DNA of 64,000 nt, taken from NCBI GenBank assembly GCA_009746045.1, contig RPFO01000082.1, positions 1,624,276 to 1,688,275 of the forward strand, in the 5' to 3' direction. The DNA comes from Mesostigma viride. Lineage: Eukaryota > Streptophyta > Mesostigmatophyceae > Mesostigmatales > Mesostigmataceae. The notes below the pieces were generated by a model, which was not told where the DNA came from, did not search any database, and worked only from the letters and a program-made list of their open reading frames with translations. Made by a program: the position numbers and the translations under genes. Position 1 is the stretch's first letter. Each line of letters opens with the position of its first letter. Below, piece by piece: positions 1-9,050 of this stretch.

Positions 1-370
1 GATCAAGCATGCTGTTTCCGGCCCCACCGTCTAGGTCATCTCTTCGCTCTACACGTAATTAATTAATTAATTAATTATCAACATCACTCCGTTGGGAGTC
101 AATGTAGCACATATCCCTGAGAAGGGGCATATGGCTTTAAATACATCCTAGGCTACTTCATGCAAGGGTGGGAATGTAAGCAACACTTGCTCTAGGTGCC
201 GCAAGGGCACCGGCACCACCATGCTGTCTCAGGTTCAACCCAGCTAAGGGGATCCTGGCACGGGGGAGGAAGATCATCATGGCTATGCAAGGGCTAGGGC
301 ATGGCTTCTCGACAGACACTACACGTAAGCCAGCCATAATTTCAATGCACACGGATACACATTTCCATTA
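1..370 (-). mobile_element. Mosaic: SINE-like L fragments flanking an element-B 3' end
   Basis: Positions 1-56 match the distal part of repeat L (also at 30,080-30,135). Positions 56-76 are a TTAA-type tandem tail. Positions 77-300 match, on the - strand, the 3' untranslated part of element B (compare 3,290-3,500 on the + strand), including the terminal hairpin at 86-99 and the adjoining ATGTAGCACATA motif. Positions 310-368 are again L (matching 30,135-30,178). No coding potential is seen. The order tail, hairpin, body shows the element lies on the - strand. Confidence 0.7.
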
Positions 371-1520
371 AAAAATTAAAATTAAATTATAACATGCCTC
401 CGTGGGGAGGTCATGTAGCACATATTTCATGATGGATGGGGTGGAGGAAGCCGCGTGATCGAACTATCCTAACTCTATCTAGAAAATCCTAACTGCACTA
501 CTCATCAAAACGCCTCCTCCGCTTGGGGGGAGGTGGCTTGCCCACAGGGTCGGGCGTGTGCGCCTTGACAATCTTCTTCCACCGCGTCTTGTCCTGCATG
601 GCAGTCCAAAGACGGGAGAGAGAGTGGATGCGGTGCTCAAACTGGGCTGGGACCACTAGGTCGTCCAGCAACATCTGAACGTAGTTGGTGACAGGTTTCC
701 CTACCCTTTTGGGAATGTCCTTGGGGCCAGGCCAGGTCAGAATGTGCCGCCCTGGCTGTCCAAGCCGCTGGGGGCCGGCCAGACCAAGGGTGGTGTCGAC
801 CTGGCTGGTGCGTGCAAGGTGTCCTACAAATGCTATCCTACGCTGTCTAATCTCGTCCGAAACACGAGGCATGCCATGATACAGAGACTCTGATGACGGA
901 CGCTCGGAAAAACCTACATTAAGGACCTGCCGGAGCATCCTGTAAACTGTGCCGTCGAGCCGAGCTGCCAGTTTGGGGGGGAGGGTCCACGCCTCGGCGC
1001 CATACGTGAGCACCGTGAGGACGAGGACCTTGAAGAGCATGCGCTTGCGGTGCCCGTTCAGGCCCTTCGAGCGCCAGTAGGGTGTGAGCGAACGGAGCTT
1101 GGCCCAGGCAAGGCCGATGCGGGTGTCCACATCGTCGGCGGTGTCAGGAAGCCAGCTCCCCAACAGCTTGAAGCGGTCGCGGAACGGGACCTCCGTCCCG
1201 TCGAGCAGGCGCGGCAGCGGTGGTTTACTGGATGCTCCTATCACCATCGCCTCAGTTTTGACACTAATCTCCAGCCCCACCGCCCGCGCCTCCAGGCCCA
1301 GGCAGTCCAGCCAGGTCTGAATGTGCTCGGGGCTCTCGATGAGGGTGGTATCATCCGCATAAATCAGGTCGGCAAGGCGGTAACCAGGTCTAACCCCGCC
1401 GTGCTCTTTCACGTTAAGGATGTCCAAGCCTGGCTCGAACCCCTTAAGAGCAGTAAAGCGCGCACGTGCCCGGCGCATGACGTGATCCACGACAATAATG
1501 AACAGGTATGGGGACAGGAG
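371..1520 (-). pseudogene. LINE A copy 1, 3' half (RT C-terminal part)
   Basis: The - strand reads in one frame from 1,520 to 498. It starts inside RT motif B (LSPYLFIIVVDHVM), continues through the catalytic YADDTTLI box and the long C-terminal region (SDEIRQRRIAFVGHLARTSQ), and ends in the basic tail KRRRRFDE. The 3' untranslated part (371-497) ends in the hairpin at 397-410 and an A/T-rich tail. The reading frame is intact but has lost its 5' half, because element B1 is inserted at 1,521. The other half lies at 3,536-5,590. It is nearly identical to copy 2 at 9,972-10,990. Reverse transcriptase of a non-LTR retrotransposon; not functional in this state. Confidence 0.92.
1510..1520. repeat. 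Target-site duplication of element B1, left copy
   Basis: TGGGGACAGGA occurs here and at 3,535-3,545, on either side of element B1. In the uninterrupted LINE A copy at 9,972-11,621 this sequence occurs only once. It is therefore the 11-bp duplication made when B1 inserted into the RT gene. Confidence 0.88.
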
Positions 1521-1674
1521 CACGAGCCACGAGCCACGAGCCACGAGGTAGCCATGGCTGTCGGAGCTCATAACTTTCACGTTTGAGCCCCGAATTCAGC
1601 TGTGAATATCACAATCGCTTCGTCTTTCTTAGACGCACATGCTGATATAATTTTCCAAAGCTATAACGCACTAT

Positions 1675-2484
1675 ATGGCGAATAAACGCGCCTCGACGCA
1701 ACGCAGCCTGGCGGCTGCGCTCGGCAATGAAAATACGTCTGCAGCTCCGGCTGCAGCTTCGCCATCAGGGCCGGAAGGCAGTGCTGCCACTAGTCGCGCA
1801 CTGGTGGTCGTCCAGCACCCTCCCGGGCTTCCTGCCTCGCCTTCAGCCTCGCCTGAGCCAAAACGCAGCCGCCCAGCCGAACCGAGCTGGTCTGAGCGCG
1901 ATTTTGACGTCGACAGGCTCTTTACCACCTTCGACGTCAACAGGCCTGCCTTTTTCGACATGCCACCCATCAAGATACTGGAGCTCGTGTTTTACGGGTC
2001 ACACGCCTCACTGCTGGCCCTGTGCCAGCAACTCAATTACAACACCCAGTTTTTTCGCAACGGAGTTGACGGCCGGTTTTCCCACCGCGTCTCAGACCGC
2101 CCAGTCGACACCAACCTGGCCGGCTGGTCTCGCCCCCGCCTTCAGCTCGCAGCTCTCTTTACCCTCACTAAGCGCTCGGCCGAGGACCTTCTGCAGCCCG
2201 CCCCCATTACCGAATCCACCTTCGTCCACCACCTCCACGCCGCCCTCTCACAGCACGTGACGCCCATTGCTGCAGATGTGGCGGCACTTGGCGGCACGCT
2301 GGCTGCTGAGCTCCCCACCATCCCCACCGCCACCGCCGCCCTCCTCGCCTCCACCCCCCCCCTCCCTCCGCCTCCACCGACTCCATCACCGCCCAGCTCC
2401 GCGACATCGACCAGCGTCTTAAGGACAACGCCATTGCTATCGAGGTTCTGCAGAACACCGCAGGCCTCACCGCCCAGGCGGTGA
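1675..2484 (+). CDS. Element B ORF1 protein, N-terminal frame
   Basis: 269 codons from ATG 1,675. Residues 1-75 are low-complexity and rich in Ala, Ser and Pro. Residues ~80-190 (WSERDFDVDRLF, MPPIKILELVFYG, WSRPRLQLAALF) form a predicted helical domain that resembles the N-terminal domain of the LINE A ORF1 at 13,520-14,680. From about residue 225 the frame runs through a C-rich tract (C9 at 2,354-2,362) into a proline run and stops at 2,482-2,484. The genuine continuation lies in another frame, where a coiled coil starts (DSITAQLRDIDQRLKDNAIA, about 2,370-2,430). The stop overlaps the next start (GTGA at 2,481-2,484). The same arrangement recurs in copy B2. Probable role: RNA-binding chaperone of the retroelement. 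Confidence 0.72.
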   Translation: MANKRASTQRSLAAALGNENTSAAPAAASPSGPEGSAATSRALVVVQHPPGLPASPSASPEPKRSRPAEPSWSERDFDVDRLFTTFDVNRPAFFDMPPIKILELVFYGSHASLLALCQQLNYNTQFFRNGVDGRFSHRVSDRPVDTNLAGWSRPRLQLAALFTLTKRSAEDLLQPAPITESTFVHHLHAALSQHVTPIAADVAALGGTLAAELPTIPTATAALLASTPPLPPPPPTPSPPSSATSTSVLRTTPLLSRFCRTPQASPPRR

Positions 2485-3086
2485 AGGACATTGCCGCCAA
2501 GCCAGCCCCGGCTGGCCTGGCCGGCGATGCTCCTCCCATCACCACCTGGGCGGACATGCTTAAGCAACACACCACCTCCACCACCTCCGCCGTCGCAGCC
2601 CAGCTTCAACGGCAGACGCTTGACCTCCGCGAGGAGGCCGAGCTCGCCAAGCGCAGCCTCAACGTCATTGTCAAGAATCTCAAGATGGAGGAAGGTGAGA
2701 ATTCCGAGAAGCTTGCGCGTGCTTTTGAGAGAGAAATCCTTGATCGCATGGGCCTTACTGGTGAGATCGAGCTGGCCGCCCACCGCCTTCCCCGCGCGCG
2801 GGGTAAGGCAGGGCCGCCCCCGCTCCTTCTCACCTTTAAGACCCCGGCGGACAAGATTTCTTTTCTCAGACGCCGCAAGCGGCTCGAGAAGACTCTCTTC
2901 ACCCTTGATGACGACTTGACCCTGGCGCAGCAACAACGGCGACGGGAGCTATGGCCGACCTACCTCCAGCTCCGGCAGACCAAGGCGGGGCAGCCGGTGT
3001 ACTGGAAGGGGGCGGCCATCTACGTCGGCCACAAGCCCTGGCAGGCGACCCCCGCGGCCCCAGCGACTCCAGACGCCCCAGCTTAG
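2481..3086 (+). CDS. Element B ORF1 protein, C-terminal frame (RRM/CTD-like)
   Basis: The frame is open from about 2,365, although the first start-like codon is the GTG at 2,481. It encodes a coiled-coil segment, then LNVIVKNL followed by HRLPRARGKAGPPPLLLTF, a DKISFLRRRKRL stretch and FTLDDDLTLAQQQRRRELW. This is the general plan of L1-type ORF1 proteins: coiled coil, then an RRM-like fold, then a C-terminal domain whose end carries a basic DDDL..QQ.RR motif. The protein ends in a Pro/Ala-rich tail. A shorter version of the same C-terminal domain is at 6,126-6,512. Family assignment rests on layout, not on a search. Confidence 0.72.
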   Translation: MKDIAAKPAPAGLAGDAPPITTWADMLKQHTTSTTSAVAAQLQRQTLDLREEAELAKRSLNVIVKNLKMEEGENSEKLARAFEREILDRMGLTGEIELAAHRLPRARGKAGPPPLLLTFKTPADKISFLRRRKRLEKTLFTLDDDLTLAQQQRRRELWPTYLQLRQTKAGQPVYWKGAAIYVGHKPWQATPAAPATPDAPA

Positions 3087-3534
3087 GGGAATACAGCAGT
3101 AGTAGTGTAGAATAGATAGACCGTGGCCATGTACATGTACGCCTCCTAGAGGCCCTATTCCAGCTAAGCCACGCGCTTTATTTAATCATGTACATGTGTG
3201 CCTATGATGAGCCACACTCCAGACGATGCCTAGCCTTATTTAGTAATGTTGTGCCCATGCAGGGAGTCACTCTCTGCTGAGAAGCCATGCCATAGCTCTT
3301 GTATAGCCATGATGATCTTCCCCCACATGCCACGCTCCCCCCTTAACTGGGCATAGCGCGATACATCATGAGGGTGCAGGTGCCTTGGTGCACCTAGAGC
3401 AAGTGTTGTTTACATTCCCACCCTTGCAGGAAGTAGCTTAGAATGTATTATAGGCTCATATGCCCCTTCTCAGGGCTATGTGCTACATATACTCCCAACG
3501 GAGTTATGTTCCTAATTATTAATTAATTAATTAA

Positions 3535-3545
3535 TGGGGACAGGA
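3535..3545. repeat. Target-site duplication of element B1, right copy
   Basis: TGGGGACAGGA follows the TTAA tail of B1 directly and matches 1,510-1,520; the interrupted LINE A RT sequence resumes here. Confidence 0.88.
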
Positions 3546-5590
3546 CACAACCTTGCCACACCCCGTGGTGAAGGGGGAATGGTGGAGTGGTGCCCTCCGC
3601 AGTCCGCACTACTGCCTGTGAACCCTCATACAGACGGCGAATGGCAGCAATAAACGCCGGTGGTACCCGATCCAGAGCTAGGATGGCCCAAAGAACCTCC
3701 CAGAGAACCGTGTCAAAGGCCTTGATATAGTCAACAAAAATGAAGACCAGCGGCAAACTGTCAGGGGGAAGTCGACGCACCTCCTCCATCAACCGGCGCG
3801 CGACAAACACAGCCACGACAGTGTTACGACCACGACGGAAACCCATCTGAGACTCACCCAGGTGTGGGTCCAGCGCGGCGCGGAGCCGGTGCAGCATCAT
3901 GCGCATGAAGACCTTCAGCGCGGCGCTCTGGAGGCAGACACCCCGGTAGTTGCCGGGGTCAGCAGCAGAGCCCTTCTTGTACAGCATGACGCGGATGGCC
4001 GTCTGCCACTCAGCAGGCGGAGGCTCGTCAGAGAGCAGGACACGCTTGCAGAACGCCAGCAGAAGATCCCTAACCGCCAGATCAGGGGTCTTCAGCAGCT
4101 CAGCAGAAAGGTGGTCGGCACCGACCGCCGCATCGTACCGCAGGCGAGCAAGGGCGCCGTCCAATTCCTTCAAAGTGAAGGGGGGGACGACGTCGTCAGT
4201 GGCAAGGCAGCCCTCCTGCAAGGCGGGGACTTGGTAGTCCGCGGCCGAGGAGGGGGGCGCTGGCGGCAGCGGGGGTCCGGCGACCCCGAGGCGGGCGGCC
4301 GTCTCGGGGTGAAGCGGCGGGGGGGGGGCGCGAGCCCCACCGGTCAAGGAAACATTGTGGGCCAACCAGCGGTCAAGCCCTTACCGGCGCCGTGCCGTCC
4401 CCCGTGTGCTCCACCGGGGTGCGCTGCCGCCGGCCGCCGAGCCGGTCGAGGTGGTACCACATGTCCTTGCCCTGGTTGCGAGCCTGGCAGGCCTTGGCAT
4501 CCGCGATGCACTGGGCCGCCTCCGCGTCCTGAGCGTGCTCGTAGGCCTCCACAAGGGCGGCCTGGAGCAATGGTTTCTGCAGCGGGTCCCGGTTACGCTT
4601 GAGGCGGTGCCGGGCGGCCAAGACCTTGGGGTCCTGGCGGTAGAGCGGGCCGGGGCGGCGGCGGGGCATGACCGGCAGGTGCCGGGCCGCCAGCAACGGG
4701 GCACGGGCCGCAAAGCCCGCAAAAATGGCTGCGTTGGGGGCACCATTGTCCAGCTCGTCGACGTCCGCCCGGGCGTCCAGGGCCGACAGGTACTTCCGTC
4801 GGCACCGGTTCCGCTCGTGCTCGGCGTCCGTCCAGTCCTCAGGATCTCCCTTGACCGGACGTAGAGCAGACCAGTCAGGGCGGACCACTGGGGCGCGGCG
4901 CGCGGGGACGTGGAACCGGAGCCGAAGGGTCGCGCGCACCAAACGGTGGTCAGAGCACACCGTCGGCGTGTCAAACACTCGGGTGTCCAGGACCGAGGTG
5001 CACCTGGACTGCCGTACCACCACGTAGTCCAAACAGGCCTGACGGCCGTTAGGGCCACGAAAAGTGACCAAGTCCTGTGAGGGACGTTGGAAGTGGCAGT
5101 TGACAGCAACCATCCCGCTATCCCGCAAAAAGGCAGAAAACAGGGGAGTGTTGTCGTTAGCAGTGGTGTCAGCAGGCGCAAAGCGGCTGCCAGCAGTGCC
5201 CATGGGGAGCGTGGCATTGGCGTCAAGCAGCATAACCAAAAAGTGGCGGGCCGGGGTGACCCTCTCAAGGTCATGCAAGGATTCGAAGAACTCCTCACGG
5301 GCCGACTCAGGTAGACCACTGTGGGGTGCGTAGCCCACCCCCACCGTGAGGTGGTGTTTAGACCGCCCCTCGACAGAGGTGAAATGTGCTACCATAAGGC
5401 GTGGGGTTAGAAACTGAAGCGTGCTGAGGCTAGCAACTGCCAGCGGCGAACACAAAAGACCAACACCACCTTGGCCAGACGTACCGCTGCCAGCAAAGTA
5501 AAACCTCCAGCCATGCACCCGCCAAGCGATCAGTGCTCACCATGCCAAGTGGCACCGTGCGGCGGTGTTCCTGGACGCCTAATATAGATA
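3536..5590 (-). pseudogene. LINE A copy 1, 5' half (endonuclease and RT N-terminal part)
   Basis: Reading from 5,590 down: APE-type endonuclease (LGVQEHRR, VGVGYAPHSG, LLDANATLP, TVCSDHRLVRATL) in one frame to 4,373. Then RT fingers and palm (YKKGSAADPGNYRGVCLQSA; motif A FVDYIKAFDT) in a second frame from 4,365. The frames are separated by a one-base insertion near 4,376-4,381 (AAGCCCTTA here, AAGGCTTA in copy 2). The G10 tract at 4,319-4,328 keeps linker and RT in one frame, unlike copy 2. Upstream of 5,590 the sequence leaves LINE A and joins repeat L at a short shared TGCATTGA-like stretch. Confidence 0.9.
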
Positions 5591-5693
5591 CACGATGCTC
5601 AATGCAGAACACATTAATTCCATCACCATTCATATTCATCATCCTGAACGACTCGAACACGCGGACAAGATAACGGCAGGCTCGAGCTACCAT
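5591..5693 (-). repeat. Repeat L fragment fused to the LINE A endonuclease
   Basis: On the - strand this reads from ATGGTAGCTCG through GTTCGAGTCG, as at 30,180-30,245 and 36,145-36,220. It is joined to the endonuclease at 5,590, so a chimeric reading frame is open across the join (5,430-5,693). This looks like a 5' template-switch or recombination product. Confidence 0.65.
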
Positions 5694-6540
5694 TAATTAA
5701 TTAATTAAAATCATAGCTCCGTGGGGAGCATATGTAACACATAGCCCTGAGAAAGGGGCATCTATGGGTTTGTAATACAATCAGGGCGACAACCTGCAGG
5801 TGTAGGATGTACAACTATCACCTGCTCTGGGTGCACTAGGTGCACCTGCACCTCCATGGTGGTTCATGCCTCCTAAACAAGCACAGGCACCCAGGGGGGG
5901 CTTGAGGAGAGGGCCTAGAAGGCCTGCATGACATATGGGGTGGAAGGTATGTGGCTAGGCTATAGCTGGGGTACACATGGCCTCTCAGCAGAGAGTAACT
6001 CCCTGCATGGGCAAAGCATGACTCGAAATTGCTACCGCTATTGCAAGGGCGGGTGTGGGCCCGTCACGTAGGCATACATGGCCACGTCACTAAGCTTTCT
6101 AGGCTACACTACTGCTATATATTTCCTAGGCTGGGGTGGCTGGGGTGGCTGGGGCGGCAGGGGTCGCCTGCCAGGGCTTGTGGGCGACGTAGATGTCCGC
6201 CCCCTTCCAGTAGACCGGCTTCTGCCCCGCCTTCTGCCGAAGCTGGAGGTAGGTCGGCCATAGCTCCCGTCGCCGTTGTTGCTGCGTCAAGGTCAAGTCG
6301 TCGTCCAGCGTGTAGGCGGTCCCCCCAAGCCGCTTGCGACACTTGAGGAACTCCATCTTATCCGCCATGGTGTCAAAGGTGAGGAGCAAGGGGGAGGGGC
6401 CGGCCTTACCCCGCGAGCGGGGAAGGCGGGTCACCCCCCGCGGCTTGCCCTTACCAGTGATAGCCATGGGGACAAGGATTTTGTTCTCAAACGCCAGGGC
6501 ACGAGCTACCATGGTCCAGATTCTCCCGATTTCTGGCCTG
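5694..6540 (-). mobile_element. Element B variant with short ORF1
   Basis: TTAA tail (5,694-5,707), hairpin GCTCC/GGAGC at 5,716-5,729, a diverged 3' untranslated part, a 128-codon ORF (6,126-6,512) and then repeat L at 6,490-6,548. It differs from B1/B2 in lacking the N-terminal ORF1 domain and in a distinct 3' region, so it is a separate subfamily or a recombinant. Confidence 0.65.
6126..6512 (-). CDS. Short ORF1-type protein (C-terminal domain only)
   Basis: 128 codons starting at the ATG inside repeat L (MVARALAFENKILVP). It continues as the element B C-terminal domain: RLPRSRGKAGPSPLLLTF, a DKMEFLKCRKRL stretch, YTLDDDLTLTQQQRRRELW. The coiled coil and first RRM strand are missing. The frame is intact over its whole length despite many substitutions against B1, which suggests it was translated at some time. 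An alternative is a recent recombinant that has not yet decayed. Confidence 0.55.
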   Translation of the reverse strand: MVARALAFENKILVPMAITGKGKPRGVTRLPRSRGKAGPSPLLLTFDTMADKMEFLKCRKRLGGTAYTLDDDLTLTQQQRRRELWPTYLQLRQKAGQKPVYWKGADIYVAHKPWQATPAAPATPATPA

Positions 6541-6548
6541 CGCTGGTT

Positions 6549-6619
6549 AAAAAAAAAAATTAAATTAAATTATAACATGCCTCCGTGGGGAGGTCATGTA
6601 GCACATATTTCATGATGGA
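6549..6619 (-). repeat. Severely 5'-truncated LINE A 3' end inside repeat L
   Basis: An A-rich tail, the hairpin at 6,580-6,593 and about 30 bp of 3' UTR, flanked by TGGT on both sides. Repeat L is interrupted between CTGCGCTGGTT (left) and CGCCTCCTTGATA (right). It is the shortest insertion in the window and shows the insertion point exactly. Confidence 0.68.
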
Positions 6620-6662
6620 TGGTCGCCTCCTTGATAATTTCAATGCATGCAAGGCTATACAT

Positions 6663-6900
6663 GGTGGAAGAAGATTGTCAAGGCTCACACGCCCGACCCT
6701 GTGGGCAAGCCACCCCCCCCCAAGAGGAGGAGACGTTTTGATGACTAGGTAGTTAGGATTTTTCTAGACTAGCTAGATCGATTAGCGGTAGGTTAGTTCG
6801 ATTACGCGGCTCTCCGCACTCCACCACCCATCAAGGAATATGTGCTACATGATCTCCCAACGGAGGCATGTTATAATTTAATTTAATTTAATTTTTAAGG
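6663..6900 (+). pseudogene. LINE A 3' end, + orientation
   Basis: The last ~28 codons of ORF2 (WKKIVKAHTPDPVGKPPPPK, basic tail, stop near 6,746) followed by the 3' UTR, the hairpin at 6,854-6,865 and an (AATTT)n tail to 6,897. Confidence 0.75.
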
Positions 6901-7035
6901 CTACACATCTCCATCACCATTCATCTTCATCATCCTGAACGACTCGAACACGTGGACAATTAGATAACGGCAGGCTCGAGCTAGGTACCATGGTCGATCG
7001 GGATTCTCCCGATATCTGGCTGGCCTGCGCGCTGG
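6901..7035 (-). repeat. Repeat L fragment with micro-insertions
   Basis: Matches 30,175-30,290 but carries extra bases forming AATTA (6,958-6,962), AGGTAC (6,983-6,988), TCGATC (6,994-6,999), GGCTGG (7,018-7,023) and GCGC (7,029-7,032). Element B2 interrupts it at 7,036. Confidence 0.65.
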
Positions 7036-7483
7036 TTGAATTGAATTGAATTGAATTGTAACATAACTCCGTTGGGAGTATATGTAGCACATAGCCCTTG
7101 AGAGGGGGCATATGGCCTATCATACATCCTAAGCTACTTCCTGCAAGGGTGGGGATGTAAAGGACCCTTGCTCTAGGTGCACCAGGGCACTTGCATCCCC
7201 ATGATCTTCAAGCTATGCCCAGCGAAGGGGGAGCCTGTCATGGGGGGGAAGATCAGCAGAGCTATACAAAAAGGCTAGGGCATGGCGTCTCAGCAGAGAG
7301 TTACTCCCTGCATGGGCACAACATAGCTAAATAAAGCTAGGCATCATCTGGAGTGTGGCACATCATAGGCACACATGTACATGATTAAATAAAGCGTGTG
7401 GCTTAGCTAGGATAGTGCCTCTAGGAGGCGTACATGTACATGGCCACGGTCTATCTATTCTACACTACTACTGCTGTATTCCC

Positions 7484-8089
7484 CTAAGCTGGGGCGTCTG
7501 GAGTCGTTGGGGCCGCGGGGGTCGCCTGCCAGGGCTTGTGGCCGACGTAGATGGCCGCCCCCTTCCAGTACACCGGCTGCCCCGCCTTGGTCTTCCGGAG
7601 CTGGAGGTAGGTGGGCCATAGCTCCCGTCGCCGTTGTTGCTGCGCCAGGGTCAAGTCGTCGTCAAGGGTGAAGAGAGTCTTCGCGAGCCGCTTGCGGCGT
7701 CGGAGAAAAGAAATCTTGTCCGCCGGGGTCTTAAAGGTGAGAAGGAGCGGGGGCGGCCCTGCCTTACCCCGCGCGCGGGGAAGGCGGTGGGCGACCAGGT
7801 CGATCTCACCAGTAAGGCCCATGCGACTAAGAATTTCTCTCTCAAACGCACGTGCAAGCTTCTCGGAATTCTCACCTTCCTCCATGTCGAGGTTCTTGAC
7901 AATGACGTTAAGGCTGCGCTTGGCAAGCTCGGCCTCCTCGCGGAGGTCAAGCGTCTGCCGCTGGAGCTGGGCTGCGACGGCGGAGGTGGTGGAGGTGGTG
8001 TGCTGCTTAAGCATGTCCGCCCAGGTCGTGATGGGAGGAGCATCGCCGGCCAGGCCAGCAGAGGTTGGCTTGGCGGCAATGGCCTTCAC
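7484..8089 (-). CDS. Element B ORF1 protein, C-terminal frame (copy B2)
   Basis: 201 codons, about 95% identical to 2,481-3,086: coiled-coil region, LNVIVKNL, HRLPRARGKAGPPPLLLTF, FTLDDDLTLAQQQRRRELW. It overlaps the N-terminal frame by four bases exactly as in B1. Confidence 0.7.
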   Translation of the reverse strand: MKAIAAKPTSAGLAGDAPPITTWADMLKQHTTSTTSAVAAQLQRQTLDLREEAELAKRSLNVIVKNLDMEEGENSEKLARAFEREILSRMGLTGEIDLVAHRLPRARGKAGPPPLLLTFKTPADKISFLRRRKRLAKTLFTLDDDLTLAQQQRRRELWPTYLQLRKTKAGQPVYWKGAAIYVGHKPWQATPAAPTTPDAPA

Positions 8090-8868
8090 CGCCTGGGCGG
8101 TGAGGCCCGCGGTGTTCTGCAGGACCTCGATAGCGATGGCATTATCCTTAAGACGTTGGTCAATGTCGCGGAGCTGGGCGGTGATGGAGTCGGTGGAGGC
8201 GGAGGGGGGGGGGTGGAGGCGAGGAGGGTGGCGGTGGCGGTGGGGATGGTGGGGAGCTCAGCAGCCAGCGTGCGACCCACAGCTGCCACATCTGCAGCTA
8301 GGGGCGTCACGTGCTGTGAGATGGTTTCTTGGAGGTGGAGGAGGAAGGTGGATTCGGTCAAGGGGGAGGGGGTCCAGAGGTCCGTGACAGAGCGGTCAAG
8401 GATGGAAAAGAGGGCGGCGAGCTGAAGACGGGGGCGAGACCAGCGGGCCAGGTTCTCAGGTCGGTGAGTAAACCGGCCGTCAGGTCTAGGGCGGAGGCGG
8501 TAATGGCTGTGAAGGCGCTGGCACAGGTCGAGAATGGAGGCGTATGACCCATAAAACACGAGCTCCAGTATCTTGATGGGTGGCATGTCGAAAAAGCCGG
8601 GTCTGGCACCGTCGAAGGTGGAAAATAACCCGTCAACGTCAAAGTCGCGCTCAGACCAGCTTGGTTCGGTTGGGCGGCTGCGTTTTGGCTCGGGCGAGGC
8701 TGAGGGCGAGGCAGGAAGCCCGGGAGGGTGCTGGGCGACAACCAGTGCGCGACTAGGGTCACCACCGCCTTCCGGCCCTGATGGCGAAGCTGCAGCCGGA
8801 GCTGCAGACGTATTTTCATTGCCGAGCGCAGCCGTCAGGCTGCGTTGCGTCGATGGGCGTTTGCTCAT
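8086..8868 (-). CDS. Element B ORF1 protein, N-terminal frame (copy B2)
   Basis: 260 codons from the ATG at 8,868-8,866. It has the same Ala/Ser/Pro-rich leader, WSERDFDVDGLF and MPPIKILELVFYG as B1, and the same run into a proline-rich stretch at the poly-G/C tract (G10 on the + strand, near 8,204-8,213). The tract region differs from B1 by three bases in total, so the frame break is in the same phase in both copies. Confidence 0.7.
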   Translation of the reverse strand: MSKRPSTQRSLTAALGNENTSAAPAAASPSGPEGGGDPSRALVVAQHPPGLPASPSASPEPKRSRPTEPSWSERDFDVDGLFSTFDGARPGFFDMPPIKILELVFYGSYASILDLCQRLHSHYRLRPRPDGRFTHRPENLARWSRPRLQLAALFSILDRSVTDLWTPSPLTESTFLLHLQETISQHVTPLAADVAAVGRTLAAELPTIPTATATLLASTPPPPPPPTPSPPSSATLTNVLRIMPSLSRSCRTPRASPPRR

Positions 8869-9050
8869 CGTATATTGCGTAATAGCGTCGGAAAATTATA
8901 TCAGCATGTGCGTCGTAGAAAGACGCGTCGATTGTGATATTCACGGCTAAATTCGGTGCTCAAACGTGAAAGTTATGAGCTCCGCCGTCAGCCATGGCTA
9001 CCTCGTGGCTCGTGGCTCGTGGCTGGTTGTCTCCTTGATAATATTGAGCC

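Larger units (their letters stand above)
1521..3534 (+). mobile_element. Element B1: ORF1-only non-LTR retroelement
   Basis: A 2.0-kb insertion bounded by an 11-bp target-site duplication. It starts with a triplicated GAGCCAC motif (1,521-1,550), carries an ORF1-type protein in two overlapping frames (1,675-3,086), and has a 0.4-kb 3' untranslated part. It ends with the hairpin at 3,491-3,504 and a TTAATTAA tail (3,515-3,534). No endonuclease or reverse transcriptase is present between the duplications, so it must be mobilised in trans, like half-L1 elements of mammals. A second, inverted copy with the same structure is at 7,036-9,022, so the lack of ORF2 is a property of the family, not of one deletion. 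Confidence 0.85.
7036..9022 (-). mobile_element. Element B2: inverted second copy of the ORF1-only element
   Basis: From the - strand: GAGCCAC triplication at the 5' end (9,022-8,990), ORF1 in two frames (8,868-7,484), 3' UTR, hairpin ACTCC/GGAGT at 7,066-7,079 and a (CAATT)n tail (7,036-7,058). It is flanked by TGGTT on both sides, so it inserted into repeat L at the same place as the insertion at 6,549. B1 and B2 together form a 2-kb inverted repeat pair about 3.5 kb apart. Confidence 0.83.
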
